Assembly (NCBI GenBank): GCA_002779555.1
Contig: PEWI01000085.1
Location: 1-21,578, forward strand
DNA from: Candidatus Bathyarchaeota archaeon CG07_land_8_20_14_0_80_47_9
Lineage (GTDB): Archaea > Thermoproteota > Bathyarchaeia > Bathyarchaeales > Bathycorpusculaceae
DNA length: 21,578 nucleotides
Reading direction: 5' to 3'
Within the stretch, counting starts at the first letter, position 1. Every line of letters starts with the position of its first letter. A program made the position numbers and the translations under genes. This document shows, piece by piece, positions 1 to 6,585 of this stretch. The notes beneath the pieces were generated by a model that had not been told where the DNA came from, ran no database searches, and was given only the letters and a program-made list of their open reading frames with translations.

Positions 1-2
1 TT

Positions 3-1214
3 GTGACCGCGTTGGAAACGTTTGACCCGAAAAAGTTTGTCGAAACTGAAATCGAGAGAACGAGGAAGAGCATCGGAAACGAAAAGGCTCTGGTCGCCGT
101 TTCTGGCGGAGTCGACAGCACTACCTGCGCAGTGTTGACACACAAGGCAATAGGCGAAAACCTTTCCTGCGTCATACTTGATGATGCTTTCATGCGAGAA
201 GGCGAACCTGAACGCGTTGCTGAAGCTCTGTCAAAGCCTCCTCTAAAGGTGCCCATGAAGATAGTCAGTGTTCAGGAGCGTTTTCTGCAAGCCATGAAGG
301 GTTTAAGGGATGCTGAAGAGAAACGCAAGGTGTTCCGTGAAACGTTCTATCAGGTTCTAGGCGAAACAGCCAAAAACGAAGGCTGCAAGATTCTCGTTCA
401 AGGCACAATTCGCGCGGACATCATGGAAACCGTGGGAGGCGTGAAGACACAGCACAACGTTCTGGAACAGATGGGCATAAACCCGATGGAACGCTTCGGC
501 TTCAAAGTTGTGGAGCCACTTGTTACCCTGTTCAAAGAACAGGTGAGAATGGTTGCAAGACATCTAGGCCTGCCCTCGGAATTTTCTGAACGGCAACCGT
601 TCCCAGGTCCAGGCCTGTCCGTGCGCGTTGTTGGGGAGATTCGCCGCGACAAATTGGACACGTTAAAGAAAGCTACAACCATTGCTGAACATGACCTTGC
701 CCAGCATAAGCCAGGCCAATACTTCGCGGTGATCCTTGACAACGAGGAGGCTTCGCAGCCGTCCAGAGTCCTTCAAACTCAGGAAACTGTAGCGCGTCTT
801 CTCAATGTTCCTTCGAGGAACGTCCACGTAAAAATCTTCCGCGACAAGGCCACCGGCGTTGAGGGTGGAAAGAGGCGCTATGGCGAAGTAGTGGGCATAA
901 AGGTTCAGACGATGGATAGAAAACTTCATCAAACAACCATCCAAAACCTTGTCTATCTTCAAACAAGAATAATCACGTCAAACCCAACCGTTTCAAGAGT
1001 CTTCTACGCAATCAGGGACTTGGCGGAGAAAAAACCATACGTTCTAGGCATAAGGTCAGTTCAAACCAAGGACTTCTTGACAGCGCAAGTTTCAGAAATA
1101 CCTTGGACAACGCTGGACAAAATTGCAGAAGAAATAATCGAACAATGTCCAAACGCGTCAACGGTGTATTATGATGTCACACCGAAACCGCCGGCGACCA
1201 TTGAAATGGAATAG
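3..1214 (+). CDS. guaA: GMP synthase ATP-pyrophosphatase subunit (GuaAb), long form
   Basis: This subunit adenylates XMP and, with ammonia supplied by a separate glutaminase subunit, forms GMP in de novo purine synthesis. The PP-loop SGGVDS is at residues 34-39, the QGTI..D segment near 133-139, the PFPGPGL motif near 199-205 and the KPPATIE tail at 395-401. There is no N-terminal glutaminase domain, as expected for the archaeal two-subunit enzyme; the glutaminase gene is not in the window. The protein has about 403 residues, roughly 90 more than the usual archaeal subunit. The extra length is in the C-terminal dimerisation region, where two similar segments (about 293-336 and 346-391) can be aligned, as in the human enzyme. 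The start is the GTG at position 3; TTG at 12 is an alternative, and a start before the window cannot be excluded. Function is well supported; the unusual length is seen directly. Confidence 0.92.
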   Translation: MTALETFDPKKFVETEIERTRKSIGNEKALVAVSGGVDSTTCAVLTHKAIGENLSCVILDDAFMREGEPERVAEALSKPPLKVPMKIVSVQERFLQAMKGLRDAEEKRKVFRETFYQVLGETAKNEGCKILVQGTIRADIMETVGGVKTQHNVLEQMGINPMERFGFKVVEPLVTLFKEQVRMVARHLGLPSEFSERQPFPGPGLSVRVVGEIRRDKLDTLKKATTIAEHDLAQHKPGQYFAVILDNEEASQPSRVLQTQETVARLLNVPSRNVHVKIFRDKATGVEGGKRRYGEVVGIKVQTMDRKLHQTTIQNLVYLQTRIITSNPTVSRVFYAIRDLAEKKPYVLGIRSVQTKDFLTAQVSEIPWTTLDKIAEEIIEQCPNASTVYYDVTPKPPATIEME

Positions 1215-1230
1215 TCCATGCCGAGAAAGG

Positions 1231-1238
1231 TATAAAGG
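1231..1238 (+). promoter_or_regulatory. TATA box ahead of the arcadin-1-like gene
   Basis: TATAAAGG preceded by a purine-rich BRE-like GAAAGG. Transcription would start near 1257, just upstream of the ATG at 1271, which argues for that start over GTG at 1247. Predicted from sequence only. Confidence 0.5.
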
Positions 1239-1270
1239 CTGTCTTTGTGCTTCTACAGTTGTGGATGGTT

Positions 1271-1597
1271 ATGTTTCGCGTTAGGGTGAACAAGATTGAG
1301 TCGATTCAGGATTTGGACGGCAACCTGGGAAAACGCGTAGAGCTCATTGAAGACAGACAGATTTCCCGTTTCGTGGTTAGACCGCAGACGGATGAGGCAA
1401 AGGTCGTGCAGGATGTCCTCCAGGCTTTGCAGACGCAGATGCCCATGTTTCCTGGGAGAGCGGAGCTTGCAGTTCCGAAGATAATCCTGTTCTTAACCGA
1501 GCAGGAGTACGAGAACCTGGGCATTGACTTTGACGTGAACCAAATCTACGAGATAGCGCTTGAGAACGCGACAATCAGATTTACGAAAACAGCATAA
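1271..1597 (+). CDS. Small conserved protein, possibly arcadin-1-like
   Basis: A protein of about 108 residues starting MFRVRV. It has an N-terminal strand-rich half ending near IEDRQISRFVV, a central helix and a C-terminal stretch LTEQEYENLGIDFDVNQIYE followed by a final strand. Size and this C-terminal pattern recall arcadin-1, a small protein encoded with the actin homologue crenactin in crenarchaea, but I recognise this from memory only. No actin, arcadin-2 or related gene is visible nearby. No membrane segment or signal peptide is present. The ATG at 1271 fits the TATA box at 1231; ATG 1265 and GTG 1247 are in-frame alternatives. The 3' end overlaps the convergent gene by 17 nt. Being coding is likely; the family name is tentative. 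Confidence 0.6.
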   Translation: MFRVRVNKIESIQDLDGNLGKRVELIEDRQISRFVVRPQTDEAKVVQDVLQALQTQMPMFPGRAELAVPKIILFLTEQEYENLGIDFDVNQIYEIALENATIRFTKTA

Positions 1598-1916
1598 TCT
1601 CCTTCCTTATGCTTCTCAGCGCTGGATTTTTCGGGTGAAAAGACAGCACAAACATCATGTTCCTCAGAGCGGCGCAAATCTCCTGAATGCTAGGGTTCTC
1701 GCCTTTGTCACAATAGATGGGTATGGGTTCTTCATCGCCATTCTTGTAGAAAACATATATCGGTGCAAACTGCTTGCCTGAGGTTACGACTTCAATATCC
1801 AACCTTAACGTCTTCGCCATTTTCCCAGCCGCAGTTCGTACAGGCTCCAATCGCTCACCATTGGTTGTAAGCTCTGAGGCACAGACCAACAACTTCCCGT
1901 TGGGATTCGCCAGCAT
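1581..1916 (-). CDS. Hypothetical protein, about 111 residues
   Basis: I do not recognise the family. From the ATG at 1916 the protein starts MLANPNGKLLVCASEL. It has a KMAKTLRLDIEVV helix-strand segment, a FAPIYVFYKNGDEEPIPIY hairpin-like segment and a basic C-terminal helix (NPALRSIRKEIM). The pattern suggests a small cytosolic alpha/beta domain; there is no signal peptide or membrane helix. ATG 1916 is preferred over the more distal ATG 1985 because GGTGG lies about 6 nt upstream of it and because the extra N-terminal residues (Cys/Trp/Arg-rich) look non-native. The gene is convergent with the arcadin-1-like gene and their stop ends overlap by 17 nt. Confidence 0.6.
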   Translation of the reverse strand: MLANPNGKLLVCASELTTNGERLEPVRTAAGKMAKTLRLDIEVVTSGKQFAPIYVFYKNGDEEPIPIYCDKGENPSIQEICAALRNMMFVLSFHPKNPALRSIRKEIMLFS

Positions 1917-2059
1917 GCAAGCCCACCAAAAACCAAAGCTGGGCAAGCGTCTTTTAAGACAAGCGCCGAAACGACACGTCAGCATTGCAGAGAGGTAAGT
2001 TAAAGTGAAGACTCATAAACCCTTAAGCTGCAGAACTCTTCCATGAAAAAGTGAGTCAG

Positions 2060-2332
2060 ATGAAAGCGAGAGCGCACGTTTTCATAAGCGGCAGAGTGCA
2101 AGGGGTGTTCTTCAGGTCACAAACGAGACATGAAGCCAAGAAATACAGTGTAAACGGCTGGGTCCGCAACTTGCCAGATGACAGGGTTGAGGTAGTCTTC
2201 GAAGGCGAAGAAGAAAACGTGAGACGCCTCGTGGAATTCTGCAGGCGAGGGCCACCAGCCGCAAGAGTCGCAAGAGCGGAGGTCACGTGGGAACGCTACT
2301 CAGGCGAGTTCAGAGATTTTGAGATAAGATGA
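2060..2332 (+). CDS. acyP: Acylphosphatase
   Basis: Hydrolyses carboxyl-phosphate bonds in small acyl phosphates in the cytosol. The family signature GRVQGVFFR is present near the N terminus, with the phosphate-binding Arg at residue 19. The second signature GWVRNLPD carries the catalytic Asn at residue 37, followed by the strand VEVVFEGE. The 90-residue length is typical and the C-terminal strand FRDFEIR is intact. ATG 2060 is chosen because GTGAG lies just upstream; the in-frame GTG at 2051 would add three residues and has no ribosome-binding sequence. It stands alone, with the unknown minus-strand gene upstream (divergent) and a convergent gene downstream. Confidence 0.93.
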   Translation: MKARAHVFISGRVQGVFFRSQTRHEAKKYSVNGWVRNLPDDRVEVVFEGEEENVRRLVEFCRRGPPAARVARAEVTWERYSGEFRDFEIR

Positions 2333-2337
2333 AGCCG

Positions 2338-2366
2338 CCTGCTCGAGCGAGGCAGGGTTCTGCTTT
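2338..2366. terminator. Hairpin plus T-rich tract between convergent genes
   Basis: CCTGC at 2338-2342 pairs with GCAGG at 2352-2356, and the inner TCG/CGA can extend the stem. A pyrimidine-rich tract follows. It lies between the acyP stop and the end of the convergent gene at 2368, a plausible shared terminator. Archaeal termination mostly depends on the T tract, so the hairpin may be incidental. Confidence 0.35.
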
Positions 2367-2367
2367 T

Positions 2368-2766
2368 CTAGGCTCCTTTCTTTGGCACTCTGAAATGTGA
2401 TGCTTTCCCAGCACTTACGTATTCTCCGCCCACGCCGCGCACTATGGAAGCGATTTTCGAAAAGTTCTCCGAGCCCAAGAACTGGCGGGGTTTTATCACG
2501 ACGTACTGGTCTTTCTCTTCAAAGCTTAACAGGTTCTCCAAATCCTCTGGAAACATCATCTTAATGTCTTCGATGGCCTTGGTCTTATCGCGAATCTGAA
2601 GTTGCGGCGGCGGAGGAGCAACTACAGGTTGCGTGAACTGCGAAACTGCCAAAGACTTCAGAGAAGCGGAAACCTGGTGCAGATCTTCCATGATGCCGTT
2701 CAAGATTACCACGAGTTCGTCTACTCTCTTAGTAAGATTTTCGATCTTCTCTCTTTCTTCGCTCAT
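2368..2766 (-). CDS. Small coiled-coil protein with conserved C-terminal domain
   Basis: A 132-residue protein starting MSEEREKIENLTKRVDEL. Residues about 3-50 form a heptad-like charged helix that should be a coiled coil. A Pro-rich linker (VVAPPPPQLQ) follows, then a C-terminal domain of about 65 residues rich in conserved-looking positions (DIKMMFPEDLENLLSFEEKD, then VRGVGGEYVSAGKASHFRVP). The domain order suggests oligomerisation through the coiled coil and a small binding domain at the end; I cannot name the family. ATG 2766 is chosen because the open frame upstream of it translates into Leu/Pro/Ser-rich text and overlaps the opposite gene rtcA and its promoter. The gene diverges from rtcA across a 76-nt spacer. 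Confidence 0.75.
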   Translation of the reverse strand: MSEEREKIENLTKRVDELVVILNGIMEDLHQVSASLKSLAVSQFTQPVVAPPPPQLQIRDKTKAIEDIKMMFPEDLENLLSFEEKDQYVVIKPRQFLGSENFSKIASIVRGVGGEYVSAGKASHFRVPKKGA

Positions 2767-2801
2767 GTGTCTTCTTCCTTCTAAATCCTTAATACTTAAC
2801 G

Positions 2802-2811
2802 CATTTATTAA
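2802..2811. promoter_or_regulatory. Divergent TATA element between coiled-coil gene and rtcA
   Basis: The AT-rich element CATTTATTAA reads as a TATA box in both directions. On the plus strand it predicts a start near 2832, about 10 nt ahead of the rtcA ATG; on the minus strand a start near 2778, about 12 nt ahead of ATG 2766. The spacing supports one shared core element, but this is prediction only. Confidence 0.4.
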
Positions 2812-2842
2812 TGGTTTTTGGCTCTTCGGATAGACTCGTAGT

Positions 2843-3919
2843 ATGCTGAAGAACGGGGTTAGAAGTGAGGTTTCGCTGTACTTGATTGAGATTGACGGAA
2901 GCCAGAAAAGCGGAAGCGGCACAATTCTCAGACTGGCCGTTGCCTTAGCCGCCATACTCAGACAGCCATTACACATCTACAACATCAGACAGAACAGACC
3001 TAAGCCCGGCTTGAAGCCGCAGCATCTGGAAGCAGTCTTGACAGCTGCAAAGCTTTGTGGCGCGAAATTGGTAGGTGCCCGACTTGACTCTCGGGAACTC
3101 TGGTTTGAACCCAACCAGATCAAGGGCGGAATGCTTGAAGCCGAAATCGGCACTGCCGGAAGCATCCCAATGCTGCTGATGACTGTGCTGCCTATCTGTG
3201 CTTTCGCAGAGAACACGGTACATCTTCATGTCTCAAGAGGTGGAACAGACGTTTCACATTCACCCACGATCAACTACATTCGGCACGTGTTCCTACCCAC
3301 ATTGAAACGCATGAGATTGAATGCATCGCTAACAATTCACAAGTACGGCTACTATCCTAAGGGCATCGGAGAAGTAACAGTCAGCGTTGAGCCCTGCAAA
3401 TCTCTGAAGCCTTTGTGTATGGAAAGCTTTGGCAACGTACAAGCTGTGAGAGGCGTTTCCGTGTGCACTTTTCTAGCCGAAAGAAAGGTTGCCGAGCGCC
3501 AAGCAAAAGCAGCAAACGACTATCTGAAAGAGAAGGGTTACGCAACGGACATTAGAACAGTAAATGACAGTTCAAACCCACTGCAGAAGGGCAGTTCACT
3601 CGTCCTGTGGGCTGAAACAGACACAGGCGCCATCGTCGGAGCAGACGCAATAGGCGAGCTTAAGAAAGCAAGTGAAACTGTCGGAAGAGAAGCTGCAGAG
3701 AAACTCTGCGCAGAGCTTTCCGCCAAGCCCACCGTTGACATCCATCTAGCTGACATGCTAATACCGTACATAGCGCTGGCAGAAGGCAGATCGGCATATC
3801 TAACACGGAAACTCACAGACCATTTGGAGACGAACGTCTGGCTTGCTCAAGAAGTGTTGAACACGAGAATCAATGTTGAGAAAGTGAACGGACTGTATAG
3901 AGTTGAGAAAGTTGGCTGA
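2843..3919 (+). CDS. rtcA: RNA 3'-terminal phosphate cyclase
   Basis: Converts RNA 3'-phosphates to 2',3'-cyclic phosphates using ATP through an enzyme-AMP intermediate. The N-terminal IEIDGS motif, the RPKPGLKPQHLEA segment, VSRGGTDV, YYPKGIGE and the C-terminal DIHLADMLIPY motif are all in family order. The last contains the His that is adenylylated (residue 301 here). The Gly-rich loop after IEIDGS is divergent (QKSGSGTILR where most members have YGEGGGQILR). Length is typical. An alternative start is TTG 2882, which would give the usual N terminus (M)IEIDGS; ATG 2843 is kept because the promoter element at 2804 places it just inside the transcript. It is followed closely by trm5, likely co-transcribed. 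Confidence 0.92.
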   Translation: MLKNGVRSEVSLYLIEIDGSQKSGSGTILRLAVALAAILRQPLHIYNIRQNRPKPGLKPQHLEAVLTAAKLCGAKLVGARLDSRELWFEPNQIKGGMLEAEIGTAGSIPMLLMTVLPICAFAENTVHLHVSRGGTDVSHSPTINYIRHVFLPTLKRMRLNASLTIHKYGYYPKGIGEVTVSVEPCKSLKPLCMESFGNVQAVRGVSVCTFLAERKVAERQAKAANDYLKEKGYATDIRTVNDSSNPLQKGSSLVLWAETDTGAIVGADAIGELKKASETVGREAAEKLCAELSAKPTVDIHLADMLIPYIALAEGRSAYLTRKLTDHLETNVWLAQEVLNTRINVEKVNGLYRVEKVG

Positions 3920-3944
3920 CGGCGGACCTAAGCTAAGGGAGTCT

Positions 3945-5000
3945 ATGTGCCTCAAGGTTCCGAAACAATATGGTGAAAAAACTCTGATTTTGGCCAACCG
4001 CTTGAAAATCGTCAACAATGGAATAGAAATCCAGAGAGACCAAGATTTCGTCTACATACCGCTTGTCAGGAAGCCGTCTGGAGACGAGTCTAGAAACCTC
4101 AAGGAACAAGTAGCGGGCTGCAAGCTCTCGACCTACGTTTTTCGAGAAAGGAAGAAACACGAACCATCACTTATCGAACTACTTGAAGACAAGCTTCCTC
4201 CACACCTGTTAGCCAGTCTGCCGCACTCGGCGGATTTCGTCGGCGACATAGCAATCATAGAAGTCTCACCAGAGCTTGACCCGCACAAGAAAATCATAGG
4301 CGAAGCAATCTTGAAAACCAACAAAAACGTTCGGACAGTCCTTGCGAAAGCAGGCGCCGTAAGCGGAACCTACCGATTGAGGGAATTCAGCGTCATCGCA
4401 GGTGAAGCCAAAACCGAAACAGTCCACAAGGAATACGGATGTCAGTACCACGTGGACGTCGCCAAAGTTTACTTCTCTCCGCGGCTCTCGTATGAACACA
4501 ACAGGGTCGCATCTCTTGTCAAAAAAGGTGAAACAGTCATAGACCTGTTCACAGGAGTAGGACCTTTCGCAATACAAATCGCCAAGAATCGCGAAAACGT
4601 GGAGGTCTACGCTGTAGACGTGAATCCGCATGCGATTGAGTATCTCAAAAGAAACATCAGGCTCAACAGGGTTGAAGAGAAAGTCCATCCAATTCTTGGA
4701 GACGCGAGACGAGTCGTTAATGAAAAGCTTTTTGGCGTTGCGGATCGAGTGATTATGAATCTGCCTGAAAAGGCCATCGAGTTTGTTGACGCGTCTTGCA
4801 AAGCGATGAAACCTTCGGGCGGCGTAGCACATTTTTACTGCTTTGTTGACGCGTCTGATTCTTTAGATAACGTGAAAGGGAGATTTGTCGAAGCTGTCGA
4901 AAAATGGGGAAGGAAAGTTGAAGAAATCCTATTCTTTAGACGGGTGCGTGCCACAGCCCCTTGCGAGTGGCAAATAGTTGTGGACGCAAGGATTCACTAG
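3945..5000 (+). CDS. trm5: tRNA (guanine-37-N1)-methyltransferase Trm5
   Basis: Methylates N1 of G37 next to the anticodon using S-adenosylmethionine, protecting the reading frame. N-terminal MCLKVPKQYGE and the strand-rich D1 domain are followed by the substrate-binding YFSPRLSYEHNRV segment (Trm5 Arg/Glu motif). The Rossmann SAM motif DLFTGVGPFAIQIA begins near residue 200, DVNPHAIEYLKRNI follows, and the catalytic-loop motif NLPEKA begins near residue 272. About 351 residues, normal for the archaeal enzyme. ATG 3945 is preferred because AAGGGAG lies just upstream and archaeal Trm5 proteins start with this sequence. In-frame TTG 3903 and 3912 would overlap the rtcA end. It sits 25 nt after rtcA, linking two RNA-modifying functions. 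Confidence 0.94.
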   Translation: MCLKVPKQYGEKTLILANRLKIVNNGIEIQRDQDFVYIPLVRKPSGDESRNLKEQVAGCKLSTYVFRERKKHEPSLIELLEDKLPPHLLASLPHSADFVGDIAIIEVSPELDPHKKIIGEAILKTNKNVRTVLAKAGAVSGTYRLREFSVIAGEAKTETVHKEYGCQYHVDVAKVYFSPRLSYEHNRVASLVKKGETVIDLFTGVGPFAIQIAKNRENVEVYAVDVNPHAIEYLKRNIRLNRVEEKVHPILGDARRVVNEKLFGVADRVIMNLPEKAIEFVDASCKAMKPSGGVAHFYCFVDASDSLDNVKGRFVEAVEKWGRKVEEILFFRRVRATAPCEWQIVVDARIH

Positions 5001-5104
5001 ACTCAATCGAGATTGGGAACCTTGGATTTTGGAGACTAAGTAAATTTTGGCAATCATAATGCTGTTGAAAAGGGTCTTGTAGGGATACAGACTGTTTTGG
5101 TTGT

Positions 5105-5542
5105 TTAGCAGACTCTAACGACTAATGTGATCTTCACTTCTTGCCTTGGATTCCTCAGTTTCTCAACCAGTTTTCTCGATAACTCTCGAGCTGCCTTGTC
5201 AGCCTGAACAGCCAATGTTCGATCGGAAATGTAGCTGCTTTTCGTGATCACCATTTCTGAAGGATGAGACAAGATCAAATGCGGGCTTCCGAGCGCATTG
5301 ACAACTTCAACGACTCCCCCAACTTCAAGCAGAATAGCCAACACTGAACCTTTGCGGCACAGTGCGCGTTTGAATTCAGTGTTCAGATCTGCTGGGGCAC
5401 TGTCTGCAGACACTGCGATAACGCAGTCTCCGTTGCTTGACAGGCTGTCTTCTTTCGTTATTTCGAATGTTGACTTGTGCGTGGCTTTGACATTTCTGTG
5501 TCCCATCGCAAAAATGGTCTCGGTCACTGTTTCGGCGTTCAA
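5105..5542 (-). CDS. DUF371 family archaeal protein
   Basis: Matches the archaeal DUF371 family by its ordered motifs: GHRNVKATHKSTFEITKE, GDCVIAVSADSAPADLN, HPSEMVITKSSYISDRTLAV and QADKAARELSRKLVEKLR. The function of the family is unknown; size is normal (145 residues) and the protein appears cytosolic. The start is probably TTG 5542, which keeps the residues usually found before the GH motif; ATG 5506 would remove part of the first strand. The start codon lies 1 nt beyond the stop of the HTH regulator gene upstream, so translation is probably coupled and the two genes form an operon. Confidence 0.85.
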   Translation of the reverse strand: MNAETVTETIFAMGHRNVKATHKSTFEITKEDSLSSNGDCVIAVSADSAPADLNTEFKRALCRKGSVLAILLEVGGVVEVVNALGSPHLILSHPSEMVITKSSYISDRTLAVQADKAARELSRKLVEKLRNPRQEVKITLVVRVC

Positions 5543-5543
5543 A

Positions 5544-6509
5544 CTATTCGAGAACCTCTATTGCGTCGACCTTTCCGTCTCCGTCCAAGTCAAATCCTTG
5601 TATGACCGTTGCAAAAGTGTCTTCGCCGTGAAAGCTTTTGAGAGCTTTCTTCCAAAAGTTCGTTAGGGCCAAGACGCATGCTTTCGTGCCCACTGCCTTG
5701 TTTCCTGCCAAGACTATGATTCTTTTGCTGTTGTCCCACGGGTTCACGATCTTTGCCAGCACTCCCACCGTGTCCGCAGTGTATATATGTGAGGTTTTTT
5801 TGGAGGACAAGCCGCCGAACAGGAAGCCTTGTTCAGAGGGTTGCATGTTAAACCGTATGGGCAGATACTCGTTCAGTTCTTGCGTCAGCAGGTTTGTTCC
5901 AGGTCCGCCTACGAGGATGAGATTGTTCTTCTCTTCTTTTTCAGCTTTCACGTCGACATCAAGCTTTATGGCAAACTCTTCGGGCATATTGGCAAATTGT
6001 CCTAGGAAGAATGTCAGGTAGGAGGCGTAGTGGCCGTCTCTTGCGCTTGTCTTGAATGGTCCATGCGGTGTCGGGCTGCCTACGACGATTTTTCCTTCAA
6101 ACATGTTGTCTTTTTTGATGAATTCCTTGAAGAATTTCTGGATGTGTTCATCCATGCTCAGAAGCGAGAGTCTCTCAACTTGCGTGTACTCTTGCGGGAG
6201 CTCTATTCCAAAAGCAGATGAGACTGGTTTGTAGTATTTCGCTATTGCTCCTTTCTTTTCCTCTTCTTTCGTGACCACTATGGCTCCCGCTTTTGCCAGC
6301 TTTCTGATGTGGTAGTAGACTTTTTGCTCGTGAATCCCGAGTTTCCGCGCAATTTCCAACGGATACATTTCCTTCTCGGAAAGTAGCACGAGAATCTTCC
6401 AGCTTAGCCTGTTAAGAATCATTTTCAGCTTTTGTGGATCGCTAATTATAGCGATCTCCTTGACCTTCTGTGTTTTGTTTTCCTCGTGGAGCAACAGTTT
6501 CTTGTCCAT
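5544..6509 (-). CDS. Winged-helix regulator with S-layer-like domain and EF-hand loop
   Basis: A 321-residue protein. Residues about 28-98 form an ArsR-like winged helix (LSWKILVLLSEKEMYPLEIA, then recognition helix HEQKVYYHIRKLAKAG, and a wing with KYYKP). A C-terminal half follows with VVGSPTPHGPFKTSARDGHY (142-161) and VGGPGTNLLTQELN (200-213), which resembles the GGP..N..T.ELN segment I associate with archaeal S-layer C-terminal domains. Residues 307-318 (DLDGDGKVDAIE) fit the 12-residue EF-hand calcium loop at every liganding position. There is no signal peptide or membrane helix, so the protein should be cytosolic. It is divergent from the MetE-like pair and coupled to the DUF371 gene. 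A role in regulating its own operon or the met genes is inference; the ligand is unknown. Confidence 0.8.
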   Translation of the reverse strand: MDKKLLLHEENKTQKVKEIAIISDPQKLKMILNRLSWKILVLLSEKEMYPLEIARKLGIHEQKVYYHIRKLAKAGAIVVTKEEEKKGAIAKYYKPVSSAFGIELPQEYTQVERLSLLSMDEHIQKFFKEFIKKDNMFEGKIVVGSPTPHGPFKTSARDGHYASYLTFFLGQFANMPEEFAIKLDVDVKAEKEEKNNLILVGGPGTNLLTQELNEYLPIRFNMQPSEQGFLFGGLSSKKTSHIYTADTVGVLAKIVNPWDNSKRIIVLAGNKAVGTKACVLALTNFWKKALKSFHGEDTFATVIQGFDLDGDGKVDAIEVLE

Positions 6510-6520
6510 GGCTTTTCATA

Positions 6521-6561
6521 ACCATAAAGCCCCCACCCATTATAAAAATTTTTATTATGGT
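6521..6561. promoter_or_regulatory. Divergent promoter with inverted repeat, candidate operator
   Basis: A 14-bp perfect palindrome of A and T (6542-6555) lies between the HTH regulator and the MetE-like genes and supplies TATA-like sequence in both directions. It is flanked by an inverted repeat, ACCATAA at 6521-6527 and TTATGGT at 6555-6561. The left arm overlaps the expected minus-strand start site (about 6524). The right arm lies between the plus-strand TATA box and its expected start site (about 6569). This symmetric placement fits an operator controlling both directions. Binding by the adjacent regulator is inference. Confidence 0.5.
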
Positions 6562-6585
6562 AAACGAACAGAGTGGTTAAAACCA

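Noticed and set aside
3101..3119. tRNA T-arm-like stretch (GGTTTGAACC) in rtcA
   Set aside because: No acceptor, D or anticodon arm around it, and it is in-frame coding sequence of rtcA.
4266..4832. Long minus-strand open frame (188 codons) inside trm5
   Set aside because: It lies fully antisense to a well-supported gene, has Cys/Phe/Arg-rich text and no family pattern; a shadow of trm5 codon use.
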